Counted from the first letter of the stretch, positions 51,880 through 59,959 are shown. The stretch is DNA of 64,000 nucleotides from Ideonella dechloratans (GCF_021049305.1 NZ_CP088081.1:3534001-3598000); one strand, 5' to 3'. Made by a program: numbers and translations. The notes: generated by a model not told the origin, from the letters alone.

Positions 51880-51896
51880 GAGAAGTCCTCCTGCCG

Positions 51897-51934
51897 ATGT
51901 CTCAAAACATGACTATATACGTCATTTGAGACAT
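51897..51934. promoter_or_regulatory. 38-bp palindromic operator between divergent regulator and SDR operon
   Basis: Outer arms ATGTCTCAAA (51897-51906) and TTTGAGACAT (51925-51934) are perfect 10-bp inverted repeats. An inner pair ATGAC (51909-51913) and GTCAT (51921-51925) flanks TATATAC. The AT-rich centre is unusual in this 70% GC context and resembles a -10 element usable on either strand. It lies 18 bp upstream of the regulator's ATG and 73 bp upstream of the first SDR gene. Autoregulation and operon control by the GlxA-type regulator is the simplest reading; a palindrome is less usual for AraC-type proteins, which often bind direct repeats. Confidence 0.7.
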
Positions 51935-52007
51935 TGCCCATCGGACGGAAGATGCCTCCATCGCAACACGGCGGCCCTGCCAGGTCGCCACCCACCGGAG
52001 CATCGAC

Positions 52008-52808
<801 letters not shown>

Positions 52809-52856
52809 GCCCCCCGCCCCCCTCACACCCCCTCACTTCATTTTCTGGAGAACACC

Positions 52857-53618
52857 ATGCAACTGACTGGCAACACCCTGCTCATCACCGGCGGCGCTTC
52901 CGGCATCGGCCGCGGCCTGGCCGAGGCCTTCCACCGCCTGGGCAACCAGGTCATCATCGCCGGCCGACGCAAGGCCCTGCTGGACGAGGTCGTCCGCGCC
53001 AACCCCGGCATGGACGCCGTCGAACTCGACATCACCGACCCGGCGCAGATCCAGCAGGTGGCGCAGGCGCTGATCGCCAAGTACCCCGCCCTCAACGTGG
53101 TGATCAACAACGCCGGGGTGATGCCCTTCGACGATGCCGCCGGTGCGCTGGACGACGCCCAGGCCGTCCGACTGGTCGACACCAATCTGCTGGGGCCGGT
53201 GCGGTTGAGCGCGGCTTTCATCGCCCACCTGCGCCAGCAGCCCCGGGCCACGCTGATCCACAACAGCTCGGTGCTGGCCTTCGTGCCGCTGGCCAGCACC
53301 GCGCTCTACTCGGCCACCAAGGCAGCCCTGCACTCCTACGCCCTGTCGCAGCGCTTCACGCTGCGCGACACCTCGGTGGAGGTGCTGGAAATCGCGCCGC
53401 CCTGGGTCGACACCGACCTGATCCACAAGAGCGGCGACCCGCGGGCCATGCCGCTGGACCAGTTCATCGCCGAGATCATGGCCAAGCTGCCCGAGGCCCG
53501 CACCGAGGTGCTGGTGGATGCCGTGCTGCCGATGCGCGCCAACCCCGGCCCGCAGGAGCATGCCCTGGTCAACGGCTTCAACGAAGCCCTGGTCACCCAC
53601 CCCATCCCGGTGGCCTGA
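52857..53618 (+). CDS. SDR-family oxidoreductase, DltE-like
   Basis: 253 aa. TGGASGIGRGLAEAFHRLGN at residues 11-30 is the cofactor motif, VVINNAGVMPFDD follows, catalytic Ser is in LIHNSSVLAFVP and Tyr/Lys in LYSATKAALHSY. The C-terminus EIAPPWVDTDLIHK, with a segment PLDQFIAEIMAKLPEARTEV, is typical of the DltE/YbbO-type SDRs. A GGAG ribosome-binding site precedes the ATG. Two SDRs in tandem suggest successive or paired carbonyl reductions of one compound. Confidence 0.92.
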   Translation: MQLTGNTLLITGGASGIGRGLAEAFHRLGNQVIIAGRRKALLDEVVRANPGMDAVELDITDPAQIQQVAQALIAKYPALNVVINNAGVMPFDDAAGALDDAQAVRLVDTNLLGPVRLSAAFIAHLRQQPRATLIHNSSVLAFVPLASTALYSATKAALHSYALSQRFTLRDTSVEVLEIAPPWVDTDLIHKSGDPRAMPLDQFIAEIMAKLPEARTEVLVDAVLPMRANPGPQEHALVNGFNEALVTHPIPVA

Positions 53619-53642
53619 GCCACCCATCACCGGAGAAGCATC

Positions 53643-53990
53643 ATGCTGTTCGACTGGAACAACTACGTCCCCGCGGTCAAGCGGGCCCTGGGCCGCCTGG
53701 GCAAGACCCACCCGCGCATGCTGGCCGCCTACCAGGGGCTGGCCGGCGCGGCCAGCGAAGGGGACGCGCTGGACGCCAAGACCCGCGAGCTGATCGCGGT
53801 GGCGGTGGGCGTGAGCCTGCGCTGCGATGGCTGCATCGGCACCCACACCGAGGCCGCCCGCCGGGCCGGCGCCACCGAGGCCGAGCTGGCCCAGGCCCTG
53901 GCCACGGCCATCCAGGTCAATGCCGGGGCGGCCTACGTCTATTCGCTGCGGGCTTTCGAGGCTTTCGAGGCCACCGCCCCCGGGGCCTGA
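53643..53990 (+). CDS. Carboxymuconolactone decarboxylase-family (AhpD-like) protein
   Basis: 115 aa. The AhpD-type redox motif appears as SLRCDGCIGTHTEAARRAGA, with C-x2-C followed by a conserved His, so a thiol peroxidase or disulfide reductase role is more likely than decarboxylation. Helices TKTRELIAVAVGVSL and EAELAQALATAIQVNAGAAY match the CMD fold. GGAG precedes the ATG. In this operon it could deal with peroxides or reactive by-products of the SDR reactions. Confidence 0.92.
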   Translation: MLFDWNNYVPAVKRALGRLGKTHPRMLAAYQGLAGAASEGDALDAKTRELIAVAVGVSLRCDGCIGTHTEAARRAGATEAELAQALATAIQVNAGAAYVYSLRAFEAFEATAPGA

Positions 53991-54014
53991 GCCCCGCCCT
54001 GACACCACCCGACC

Positions 54015-55184
54015 ATGCACCCAGACGCCCCCCTGCCACGCTGGCCGCTGCTGATGCTGGCCACCGGCACCTTCGCCATCGGCACCGAAGGCTTCATGAT
54101 CGCGCCCCTGCTGCCGGCCATGGCCGGCAGCCTGCACCGCACGCCGGTGGAAATGGGGCTGCTGGTGACCGGCTTCACGCTGGCCTACGGCCTGGGCTCG
54201 CCTGTGCTGACGGCGGCTTCGGCCCGGCTGGAGCGGCGCCGGCTGCTGCTGGCCAGCATGGCGGTCTTTCTGCTGGGTAACCTGATCTGCACCCTGGCCG
54301 ACAGCTTCGCCGTGCTGCTGCTGGCCCGGCTGCTGATGGGCGCCGCGGCGGGTCTGTACATGCCCAATGCCATGGCCGTGGCCAGCAGCCTGGCGAGCCC
54401 GGCGCGCCGGGGCCGGGCCCTGGCCCTGGTGGCGGGCGGGCAGAGCCTGGCCATTGCCCTGGGGGTGCCGCTGATGGTGCTGCTGGGCGCCCGGGCGGGC
54501 TGGCGTGCCAGCTTCGCCGGGGTGGCGGCCCTGTCCGTACTCGCCCTGCTCAGCATGGGCCACCGGCTGGCGCCGCAGCCGCCAGCGCGCACCGCCCCCG
54601 GCTGGGCCGAGCGCCTGGCCCCCCTGCGGCAGGGCCCGGTGGTCTTGGCCCTGGTCGTCACGGTGCTGTGGGCCGCCGGGGCCTACACGATGCTGACCTA
54701 TCTGGCGGTCTACCTGGAGGCGACCCTGGGCGTGCACGGCGCGGCGGTCGGCGCCTTCATGGCCACCTGGGGCGTGGCGGCGGCCGCAGGGGTCTTCCTG
54801 GGCGGCGCGGCCAACGACCGGCTGGGCGCACCCCGGGTGCTGCGCACGGCGCTGGCCGGCCTGGGCCTGGCCTTCCTGGGCCTGGCGCTGCTGGGCGCGG
54901 GGATGGGCATCGCCCCGCCCCTGCGCCTGCCGGCGGTGCTCCTGAGTCTGGCTGCCTGGGGTCTGACGGTGTGGGGCTTCTTCCCGGCCCAGCAGGCCCG
55001 GCTGATTGCGCTGGTGGCCGGCGAGGCGGCACCGCTGGTGCTGTCGCTCAATGCCTCGGCGATGTACCTGGGCTTCGCAGCGGGTTCGGCTCTGGGCGGC
55101 GCCGTGCTGTCACGGGGTTCGACAGCCGGGGTGGCCCTGGCGGCCGCCCTGTGCGAGGGCCTGGCCCTGGCCGTGGCGCTGTGA
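54015..55184 (+). CDS. MFS transporter (DHA1/AraJ-like efflux)
   Basis: 389 aa with 12 predicted helices. The N-terminal FAIGTEGFMIAPLLPAMA resembles the first-helix motif of DHA1 exporters such as AraJ/YdhP; the loop 2-3 motif appears as GSPVLTAASARLERRRLL, and MGAAAGLYMPNAMAVAS is in helix 4. Members export sugars, drugs or metabolites. As last gene of the GlxA-regulated operon it probably exports the operon's substrate or product. It ends 20 bp before the xthA remnant, at the boundary of the mobile element. Confidence 0.9.
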   Translation: MHPDAPLPRWPLLMLATGTFAIGTEGFMIAPLLPAMAGSLHRTPVEMGLLVTGFTLAYGLGSPVLTAASARLERRRLLLASMAVFLLGNLICTLADSFAVLLLARLLMGAAAGLYMPNAMAVASSLASPARRGRALALVAGGQSLAIALGVPLMVLLGARAGWRASFAGVAALSVLALLSMGHRLAPQPPARTAPGWAERLAPLRQGPVVLALVVTVLWAAGAYTMLTYLAVYLEATLGVHGAAVGAFMATWGVAAAAGVFLGGAANDRLGAPRVLRTALAGLGLAFLGLALLGAGMGIAPPLRLPAVLLSLAAWGLTVWGFFPAQQARLIALVAGEAAPLVLSLNASAMYLGFAAGSALGGAVLSRGSTAGVALAAALCEGLALAVAL

Positions 55185-55204
55185 GCCGGCGCCGGCCCGA
55201 GGAC

Positions 55205-55321
55205 TCAGAGCTGGAAGTCGTAATCGACGATCAGCGGCGCGTGGTCGCTGAACTTCTGGTCCTTGTAGATGGCGGCCGTGCGGGCCTGCGCGGCCAGGGC
55301 GGGGGTGGCCAGGTGGTAGTC
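55205..55321 (-). pseudogene. xthA: 3' remnant of host exodeoxyribonuclease III gene
   Basis: On the minus strand 38 codons plus TGA encode the XthA C-terminus, DYHLATPALAAQARTAAIYK and then FSDHAPLIVDYD, including the catalytic SDHAP. In intact XthA the residues before DYHLATP are G-W-R-I; here the codon before Asp is AGC (Ser) and homology stops at 55321-55322. Everything upstream is replaced by the serine-recombinase element. Codon use is fully host-like. The missing 5' ~220 codons are expected on the minus strand to the right of the element, beyond this window. Confidence 0.9.
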
Positions 55322-55350
55322 GCTCACACATAAAACCTACGATAATGGGA
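55316..55350. other. Left attachment junction (attL) of the element
   Basis: Host xthA homology ends at GTAGTCG (55316-55322, plus-strand reading), and the next 29 bases, containing TAAAACCTACGATAAT, are AT-rich and unlike the host. The serine-recombinase ATG is at 55352. An integrase gene directly beside a host gene cut in its 3' part is the expected attL geometry. The exact crossover dinucleotide cannot be set without the right end. Confidence 0.7.
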
Positions 55351-55351
55351 G

Positions 55352-57001
55352 ATGGCAAGCAAGCCCCCGAAAGACACCCTCGTCTACTCATACCGCCGCT
55401 TTTCGTCTGGACGCCAGGCTTCGGGCCATAGCCTGGAGCGCCAGACCGCGAAGGCGAGGGAGTGGTGCGCCGAGAGAGGCTACACGCTCGACGAAAGCCT
55501 CGCGCTGGCGGACCTCGGAGTCTCAGCGTATTCGGGCGACAACGTGGCAAGAGGCGCCTTGGCAGGCTTCCTAGCGGCGGCGCGCGCTGGTCGCATCCCC
55601 CGAGGCTCCATCTTTCTGGTGGAGAGCCTTGATCGAATCAGCCGGGCCTCGCTCCCCGAGGCGATAACGGTGCTGACCTCGATCGTCGAGACGGGCGTTC
55701 GCGTGGTGTCGCTCATCGATAACCACGAGTGGAACGAGACAACCATCAAGGACACGACGTCCTTCATGCTGTCGGTGCTGCTGTTCTCTCGGGCGCACAA
55801 CGAAAGCTCCACGAAGGCAGGCCGGGTGAGCGCCAAGTTCCAGGCGAAGCGCGAAGCGCGCCTGCCGGTCGTTTCCATCGGCCACGGGCCTGGATGGGCG
55901 GTTCCAAAGCCGGACCGCTCCGGCTGGGACATCGACGCTGCGCGTGCCGAGTCCGTGGTCAAGGTTTTCGAGATGGCGGCAGCCGGCCACGGGGGGATCG
56001 CCATCGCAAGACAGGCGAATCAATCTGGCTGGCCGTTGCCATGGCGCGTCCGAGCGAACACCTCAACGCGCTGGGAACACACGGGGGTCAGCCGCTTGCT
56101 TCGAGACCGTCGAACCATCGGCGAGTGGCAGCCGAAGAAGATGATCGCCGGCAAGCTGACGCCAGATGGCGATGTGGAGCCCGACTACTTCCCCCGCGTG
56201 GTCTCCGACAAGCTGTGGCTTCGCGTCCAGGCCGCGTTGAGCGGCCGCGGCGGCCCGGTTCGCGTCCGCGGGGTCAACGCGGACATCTTCGCCGGCCTCC
56301 TCTACTGCCGGTGTGGCGAACGCATGGAGCGAAAGGCGCCAGCCGGAAGGGGCTATGCCCGCTACTACTGCCTCGGGCGCAAGCACGGGGCCAGCGAATG
56401 CGAGGGGGTGGCCGAGTCGGTGCTCCTCGGGCCGCTGCTGTCCGCCATCGGCCAGATCGAACAGCGAGCGTTCAACCCCGGCACTGCGGCCGCGAACGCT
56501 CGTAAGGAGCTGGCCACCAACGAAGCCAAGCTCGCGGAACTCCGAGAGCGGGCGGAGCGAGTCTTGGATCTGCTTGAGGAGTCAGGAGGCAGTGCGCTGC
56601 TTCGTGAGCGCCTGGCGGGAATCGAAAAGGACATGGCAACCGCGGAGGCCAACATAGCTCGCGCAAAGGCATCGCTCGGCGCCGTCCCCCTGCTGGACGC
56701 GGACTTCGGGAAGCGGCTGGCAGCCGAGGCCGCGTCGGTCGTCGCAGACAAGGCGAACGTGGAGGGACGCCTTCGCGTTTCCCAGGCGCTGTGGCAGGTG
56801 GCAAAGCGCATTGTCTGGAGCGGCCGGAACTTCATAGTTCACGCCCGCAGCGGCGCCGCGTTCGGCGTCGTTCCGCCCGTGGAATCGCTGGGCAGGGCCA
56901 AGAATCGCAATGCGGGCAAGCCGCGACGGGTGAAGGAAGCCGAGCCCCACGGACCGACATCCGGGGGCTCGGCTGCTGGATCCACCAGCCTTGGAGAGTG
57001 A
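55352..57001 (+). CDS. Large serine recombinase/integrase
   Basis: 549 aa. The N-terminal resolvase domain has YSYRRFSSGRQASGHSLERQ with the catalytic Ser18, and the conserved R-x-x-R pair in VESLDRISRASLPEAI. The recombinase domain (about 180-290) has GHGPGWAVPKPDRSGWDIDA and an RLLRDRRTIGEWQ segment. A zinc-ribbon with Cys in LLYCRCGERME and RYYCLGRKHGASECEG is near 315-355, then a coiled coil (about 385-450). This is the domain set of phage and ICE integrases of the phiC31/Bxb1 class. It lies directly at attL. GATAAT at 55341-55346, if a -10 box, would start transcription almost on the ATG (leaderless message). Confidence 0.95.
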   Translation: MASKPPKDTLVYSYRRFSSGRQASGHSLERQTAKAREWCAERGYTLDESLALADLGVSAYSGDNVARGALAGFLAAARAGRIPRGSIFLVESLDRISRASLPEAITVLTSIVETGVRVVSLIDNHEWNETTIKDTTSFMLSVLLFSRAHNESSTKAGRVSAKFQAKREARLPVVSIGHGPGWAVPKPDRSGWDIDAARAESVVKVFEMAAAGHGGIAIARQANQSGWPLPWRVRANTSTRWEHTGVSRLLRDRRTIGEWQPKKMIAGKLTPDGDVEPDYFPRVVSDKLWLRVQAALSGRGGPVRVRGVNADIFAGLLYCRCGERMERKAPAGRGYARYYCLGRKHGASECEGVAESVLLGPLLSAIGQIEQRAFNPGTAAANARKELATNEAKLAELRERAERVLDLLEESGGSALLRERLAGIEKDMATAEANIARAKASLGAVPLLDADFGKRLAAEAASVVADKANVEGRLRVSQALWQVAKRIVWSGRNFIVHARSGAAFGVVPPVESLGRAKNRNAGKPRRVKEAEPHGPTSGGSAAGSTSLGE

Positions 57002-57004
57002 GGA

Positions 57005-57062
57005 ACTCGGCGGGGCCGTCCCATTGGCCGCCGAGTGCCGCCACATGTATTTGCGTGGCGGC
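57005..57062. terminator. Two stacked hairpins between convergent genes
   Basis: ACTCGGCGG (57005-57013) pairs with CCGCCGAGT (57028-57036), and GCCGCCAC (57037-57044) pairs with GTGGCGGC (57055-57062). They begin four bases after the integrase stop and lie before the convergent 57108 stop. Neither has a strong T-run, so they are probable rather than certain transcription stops. The first uses the same TCGGCGG/CCGCCGA core as a hairpin at 59249-59272. Confidence 0.5.
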
Positions 57063-57107
57063 GAATCAGGTGTGCTGGGCGGCCTGGCCAGGCGCCGCCC
57101 CGTGGCC

Positions 57108-57926
57108 TCATGGCGCGAAACGGATGGTCTCGAAGGAATATAGCGACCGCTCGAACACCAGCAAGCCGGTGTCCAACAGGCTGGACAAGCCCTTCTCCGC
57201 CAGGTCACGGCGAAGCTTCGCCTCCATCGCGCTGTTGCAGATGAAGACCACTTGCCGAAGGGTGCCGGATCCGAACTGAAAGGCGCCGCCGGTGGCGGCC
57301 GCGTTGAGCGCCCGCAGCCACGCGAACAGCTGGGCGTAATCGCGCACGTTGTACCGGCTGCGCTGCACCTCGACCCACGTCCAAGAGTCTGCGGACCGCC
57401 AGAGGACATCCGGACGCTTGCCCGCGACGCCGGCATCACCGCCGACCCACAGCCCGCGAGAGATCTCGCGCTCGGTCGAAACCCGCAGGCCCTGCACGAT
57501 GCCCGCGATGGCGACCTCGTTCGAGATGCAGCGGTGGCGGAAGTGGCCAGGGCTGACGCCGCGCACGGCGTCCTTGCCGCTGGCGGCCACGATGCCCATC
57601 GACTGCAGGACACGGGTTCCGCCCTCCGCCAGCGCGTAGACGGTGCTCCCATCAGGCCCCAAGGCCGCCAGGACAAGCCTGGAATCCCTCATGCGGCGCA
57701 GCGTCCGCTGGGCCATCCGCAGGGCGCTCGTGGAGCCCACGACGGGCGCGAGGCTCGGATGCGCCGCCGGCCGACTCGCCCAGCGCGTGAAGACCAGCGC
57801 GGCCACGTCACGCGTGCGCAGCCAACCGAACCGATGCAGCGCGCGCAGCACCCGAGTCTCGTGCTCGCGCGCAACCGCCCGGCCATCGGGTCGGGTGGAG
57901 GCTCCGTTGCCTTGTCGAATTGTCAT
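57108..57926 (-). CDS. Replication-relaxation-like protein (winged helix plus PD-(D/E)xK-like domain)
   Basis: 272 aa. An N-terminal winged-helix region (HETRVLRALHRFGWLRTRDV, then TLRRMRDSRLVLAALGPDGS with a wing ending in a Tyr-Ala-Leu-Ala-Glu-Gly turn) is followed by a nuclease-like core: an N-E-V-A-I helix, KRPDVLWRSADSWTWVEVQR (Asp ... Glu-x-Gln) and a helix SRYNVRDYAQLFAWL. This layout matches the Replic_Relax family of mobile elements, whose nuclease-like core may be active or structural. It converges on the integrase gene and its start faces the structured noncoding stretch. No clear Shine-Dalgarno is present. Confidence 0.6.
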   Translation of the reverse strand: MTIRQGNGASTRPDGRAVAREHETRVLRALHRFGWLRTRDVAALVFTRWASRPAAHPSLAPVVGSTSALRMAQRTLRRMRDSRLVLAALGPDGSTVYALAEGGTRVLQSMGIVAASGKDAVRGVSPGHFRHRCISNEVAIAGIVQGLRVSTEREISRGLWVGGDAGVAGKRPDVLWRSADSWTWVEVQRSRYNVRDYAQLFAWLRALNAAATGGAFQFGSGTLRQVVFICNSAMEAKLRRDLAEKGLSSLLDTGLLVFERSLYSFETIRFAP

Positions 57927-58041
57927 GCTTCGGTGTAGCGATGACGATCCGGCCTGTTCGCTGCCCCGTGCGACGGGGGGCGAACAGGGCGGGTGAACGC
58001 GGCCGTCAGCTTGCGGCCGAGGTCACCGGTCACTCTGCCGG

Positions 58042-58399
58042 GCTGGACGCCCGATCGTTCCCTCTCGCGGCTGGACGCCTCTCGTGCCCTTGAAGACCGG
58101 GCGCCCCACACCTTCCGCCACCCGCGAGCGGGCGGCTCCAGGCGCGGGAAACGGGGTCCACCCCCACCGCTGGACGCGGCGCGGGCTGCGACCTCGCCAT
58201 GGCTCGGCTGGACCCCGTTTCCCGCGCCTGCCGGCTTGGGGCGCGAGGCTCCGCCTCCCACACGGCACCGGCAAGCTGGGGCTTGCCTGACCCTGGCGCG
58301 ACGCCCTTCGGCCTGCTGGGTTCTGCCGTGCGGCCCCCTCCGAGCCCGAACGAGAGCGGCATGGGGCCGCTGCACGTTCGGGGGTTGGCGGCTGGACGC
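58042..58399 (+). repeat. Four direct copies of GCTGGACGC
   Basis: Copies at 58042-58050, 58070-58078, 58169-58177 and 58391-58399, all in the same direction. A near-copy, GCTGGACCC, is at 58207-58215. Several sit in the context GGCTGGACGCC. Spacing is irregular (28, 99 and 222 bp), unlike classical iterons. Confidence 0.6.
58139..58230. repeat. 22-bp perfect inverted repeat
   Basis: The arm 58139-58160 (core GCGGGAAACGGGGTCCA) is exactly complementary to 58209-58230 (core TGGACCCCGTTTCCCGC), separated by 48 bases. The AAAC/GTTT interior means this is not a mere GC-run artefact. Confidence 0.85.
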
Positions 58400-58847
58400 C
58401 TGACCCCACGCCTTGCGCGGCTCCCCCGCCGACGCTGCCACCCACCGCGCGCGGTACGTGACAGCGTCTGCGCGCCTTCGGCTTGCCGAAGCGTCGGGCT
58501 GCGGAGAACGCCGCCCGACACGCGCGGTGCCCTGCACTCCACGGCGGGTGCCGCGTGTCCGCGTCGTCGCCAACTGCGACCGTGGCTTGCCGGAGTCGGG
58601 CAACAAGCAGCGAGCCCGTTGGGTGGCCCGGTGCCCGGTCACGCCGCTACGCGACGCGCTGCGGCCTTGGTGCCACCGCTTGCTCCCCGGCTCCCGGCGC
58701 CCCTTGGAAGCGCAGGCGACGAACTCAGGAAACACGGCCACCAGCGGCCCGGGGCATCGCGTGCCCCGAACCGCTCCCACCCGGCGAACAGCCAATTCAG
58801 GCTCGGAATCTAGGAAGCCGGCCACCTCAGCAGACAGGAACCACAGC

Positions 58848-59243
58848 ATGACCCACCCGTTCGGCGAATCCATCTCGATGTACACCAGGCGAGCCGCCAT
58901 CTCCGATGGCGTGCTCATCGACGTGTCCACCATGGCCAGGGAGGCCGGGTTCAGGGTTCCCGTAGCACTGACCGCGGCTGCATGGGAAGACTGCGTGCGA
59001 TGGGACCAGGCCGACTCCAATCGCCAGCTCCACCAGGATCAGGCTGGCCGCCTGTGGGACGTTGTCTGGATGGCCTCCGTCGCCGCCAGGAGGAACCGCG
59101 GGAGCGAGGTCAACTTGGAGCTCTACCGCGTCCCGCGGGGCGGTAAGGCCACGGCGCCCCGCAAGGTGCGCCTGGTGATGTCCATTGGCCCGGGCGACGA
59201 GGGCGAGCCAGTAATCACAGTTCTGATGCCCGGCGAGGACTGA
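58848..59243 (+). CDS. DUF6573-family protein
   Basis: 131 aa from ATG 58848, with AGGA upstream. It begins MTHPFGESISMYTRRAAISD and contains DVSTMAREAGFRVPVALTAA followed by W-E-D-C-V, the characteristic opening of the DUF6573 family that I associate with plasmids and integrative elements. The C-terminal half has LWDVVWMASVAARR and VRLVMSIGPGDEGEPVITVL. No function is known. The first 10 kb of many such elements carry this gene near small accessory proteins; here it follows the structured noncoding stretch directly and could be translated from the same transcript. Confidence 0.75.
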   Translation: MTHPFGESISMYTRRAAISDGVLIDVSTMAREAGFRVPVALTAAAWEDCVRWDQADSNRQLHQDQAGRLWDVVWMASVAARRNRGSEVNLELYRVPRGGKATAPRKVRLVMSIGPGDEGEPVITVLMPGED

Positions 59244-59248
59244 AACCA

Positions 59249-59272
59249 GCTCGGCGGAGTGCGCCGCCGAGC
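59249..59272 (+). other. Intergenic hairpin after the DUF6573-type gene
   Basis: GCTCGGCGG (59249-59257) pairs with CCGCCGAGC (59264-59272) across six bases, followed by C-rich sequence and no T-run. It separates two co-directional genes and could be a processing or partial termination site. The core matches the hairpin after the integrase gene. Confidence 0.45.
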
Positions 59273-59294
59273 CCCCAACACACAAGGAGAACGC

Positions 59295-59516
59295 ATGAGT
59301 CTTTGGAACTGGCTGTTCGGCGACAGGCAACCGGAGGCGCAGCGCGCCGGCCCCGCGCCGGCCAGCGGCACCATCAATCCAGCCACGGGCCTGCCGATGC
59401 TGAGCGGAGAAACCTACGGGGTGGACGTGGGCGGCAGTCCTTTCGGATCGAACTTGACCGAGTCGGCGCATGACTTCGGGTCCGGTGGGCTCGGCAGCTG
59501 GGACCCTTGGTCGTGA
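59295..59516 (+). CDS. Small conserved mobile-element protein
   Basis: 73 aa from ATG 59295 with AAGGAGA at 59284-59290. It starts MSLWNWLFG, an amphipathic Trp-rich N-terminus, and continues with INPATGLPMLSGETYGVDVG followed by GSPFGSNL. The N-P-x-(T/S/N)-G-L-P-M...V-D-V-x-G-x-P-(F/Y)-G pattern recurs in small unannotated proteins of plasmids and phages. The end is Gly/Ser-rich with terminal Trp (GGLGSWDPWS). No function is known; membrane or polymerase-interaction roles are only guesses. Confidence 0.65.
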   Translation: MSLWNWLFGDRQPEAQRAGPAPASGTINPATGLPMLSGETYGVDVGGSPFGSNLTESAHDFGSGGLGSWDPWS

Positions 59517-59525
59517 CCGCGGGAC

Positions 59526-59552
59526 GAACGAAAACGGGGCCCGAGGGCCCCG
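59526..59552 (-). terminator. Intrinsic terminator of the polymerase operon
   Basis: CGGGGCCC (59535-59542), GA, GGGCCCCG (59545-59552) forms an 8-bp stem. Read on the minus strand the stem is followed by TTTTCGTTCGT, a T-rich tract. It lies 26 bases after the winged-helix gene stop, so it ends the minus-strand operon; on the plus strand it has no T-run but also faces the end of the small-protein gene. Confidence 0.75.
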
Positions 59553-59578
59553 ATGGGTTGATCATGGCTCGGCGCCGG

Positions 59579-59959
59579 TCAGGCGCTGGCGGTCAGCAGC
59601 GTGACGAGCGGTGCTTGTCCAGGCTGCTGCTGAACGGAGACCAGGCCCTGCTGCTCCAGCCGTGCAAGTGCCTCGTACTTGGCGTCCCGCGACACGCCCA
59701 TCTCGTTCAGCGGCTTGGACGGGAGGCGGACCGTCGTCGTCTTCTTCAGTCCGGCGAGATACCAGAGCGCCAGGGCGACCTGCAGCGTCTTGCCCGGCAT
59801 GCGGGCCGCGGCTTGCATCCACACCAGCGGCAGCGGGCCCTTGATGAAGCCGGCAACCCTGCGGTCACGCTCCACGGCCACCGCGGGCACGAACGCCCCG
59901 GACTCTCGGTCCCACGTCAGCTTGCGCTCGGCGACCATCGACTCGGGGCTGGCCGTCAT
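59579..59959 (-). CDS. Winged-helix DNA-binding protein of the polymerase operon
   Basis: 126 aa. Its ATG (59959-59957) overlaps the polymerase stop (ATGA), so it is translationally coupled. A helix-turn-helix/wing pattern is visible: KTLQVALALWYLAGLKKTTT, PSKPLNEMGVSRDAKYEALA and LEQQGLVSVQQQPGQAPLVT. The N-terminus contains a short domain with a GAFVPAVAVERDRRVAGFIK segment seen in plasmid and phage replication-associated regulators. It could be an operon repressor or a replication accessory; which one cannot be told. Confidence 0.7.
   Translation of the reverse strand: MTASPESMVAERKLTWDRESGAFVPAVAVERDRRVAGFIKGPLPLVWMQAAARMPGKTLQVALALWYLAGLKKTTTVRLPSKPLNEMGVSRDAKYEALARLEQQGLVSVQQQPGQAPLVTLLTASA

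Larger units (their letters stand above)
57927..58847. other. 0.9-kb hairpin-rich noncoding region (candidate structured RNA or origin)
   Basis: No credible protein is encoded; the open frames here are Arg/Pro/Ala-rich shadows. At least seven strong hairpins are visible: 57953-57988 (CCTGTTCG/CGAACAGG enclosing CCCCGT/ACGGGG), 58139-58230 (22-bp perfect arms), 58245-58257, 58270-58287 (GGCAAGC-TGGG-GCTTGCC), 58345-58382 (CCCGAACG/CGTTCGGG enclosing AGCGGC/GCCGCT), 58476-58491 and 58750-58768 (CGGGGCA-TCGCG-TGCCCCG). The 9-mer GCTGGACGC occurs four times. Nested stems fit a large structured RNA or a replication origin. Confidence 0.55.

Noticed and set aside
58042-58399. CRISPR array, because of repeated short units
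   Set aside because: Only a 9-mer repeats, spacing is irregular (28 to 222 bp) and no cas gene is present.
57993-58542. Open frames of 130-170 codons on both strands in the hairpin-rich region
   Set aside because: Composition is Arg/Pro/Ala/Gly with no family resemblance, overlapping frames are equally long, and none has a good ribosome-binding site.
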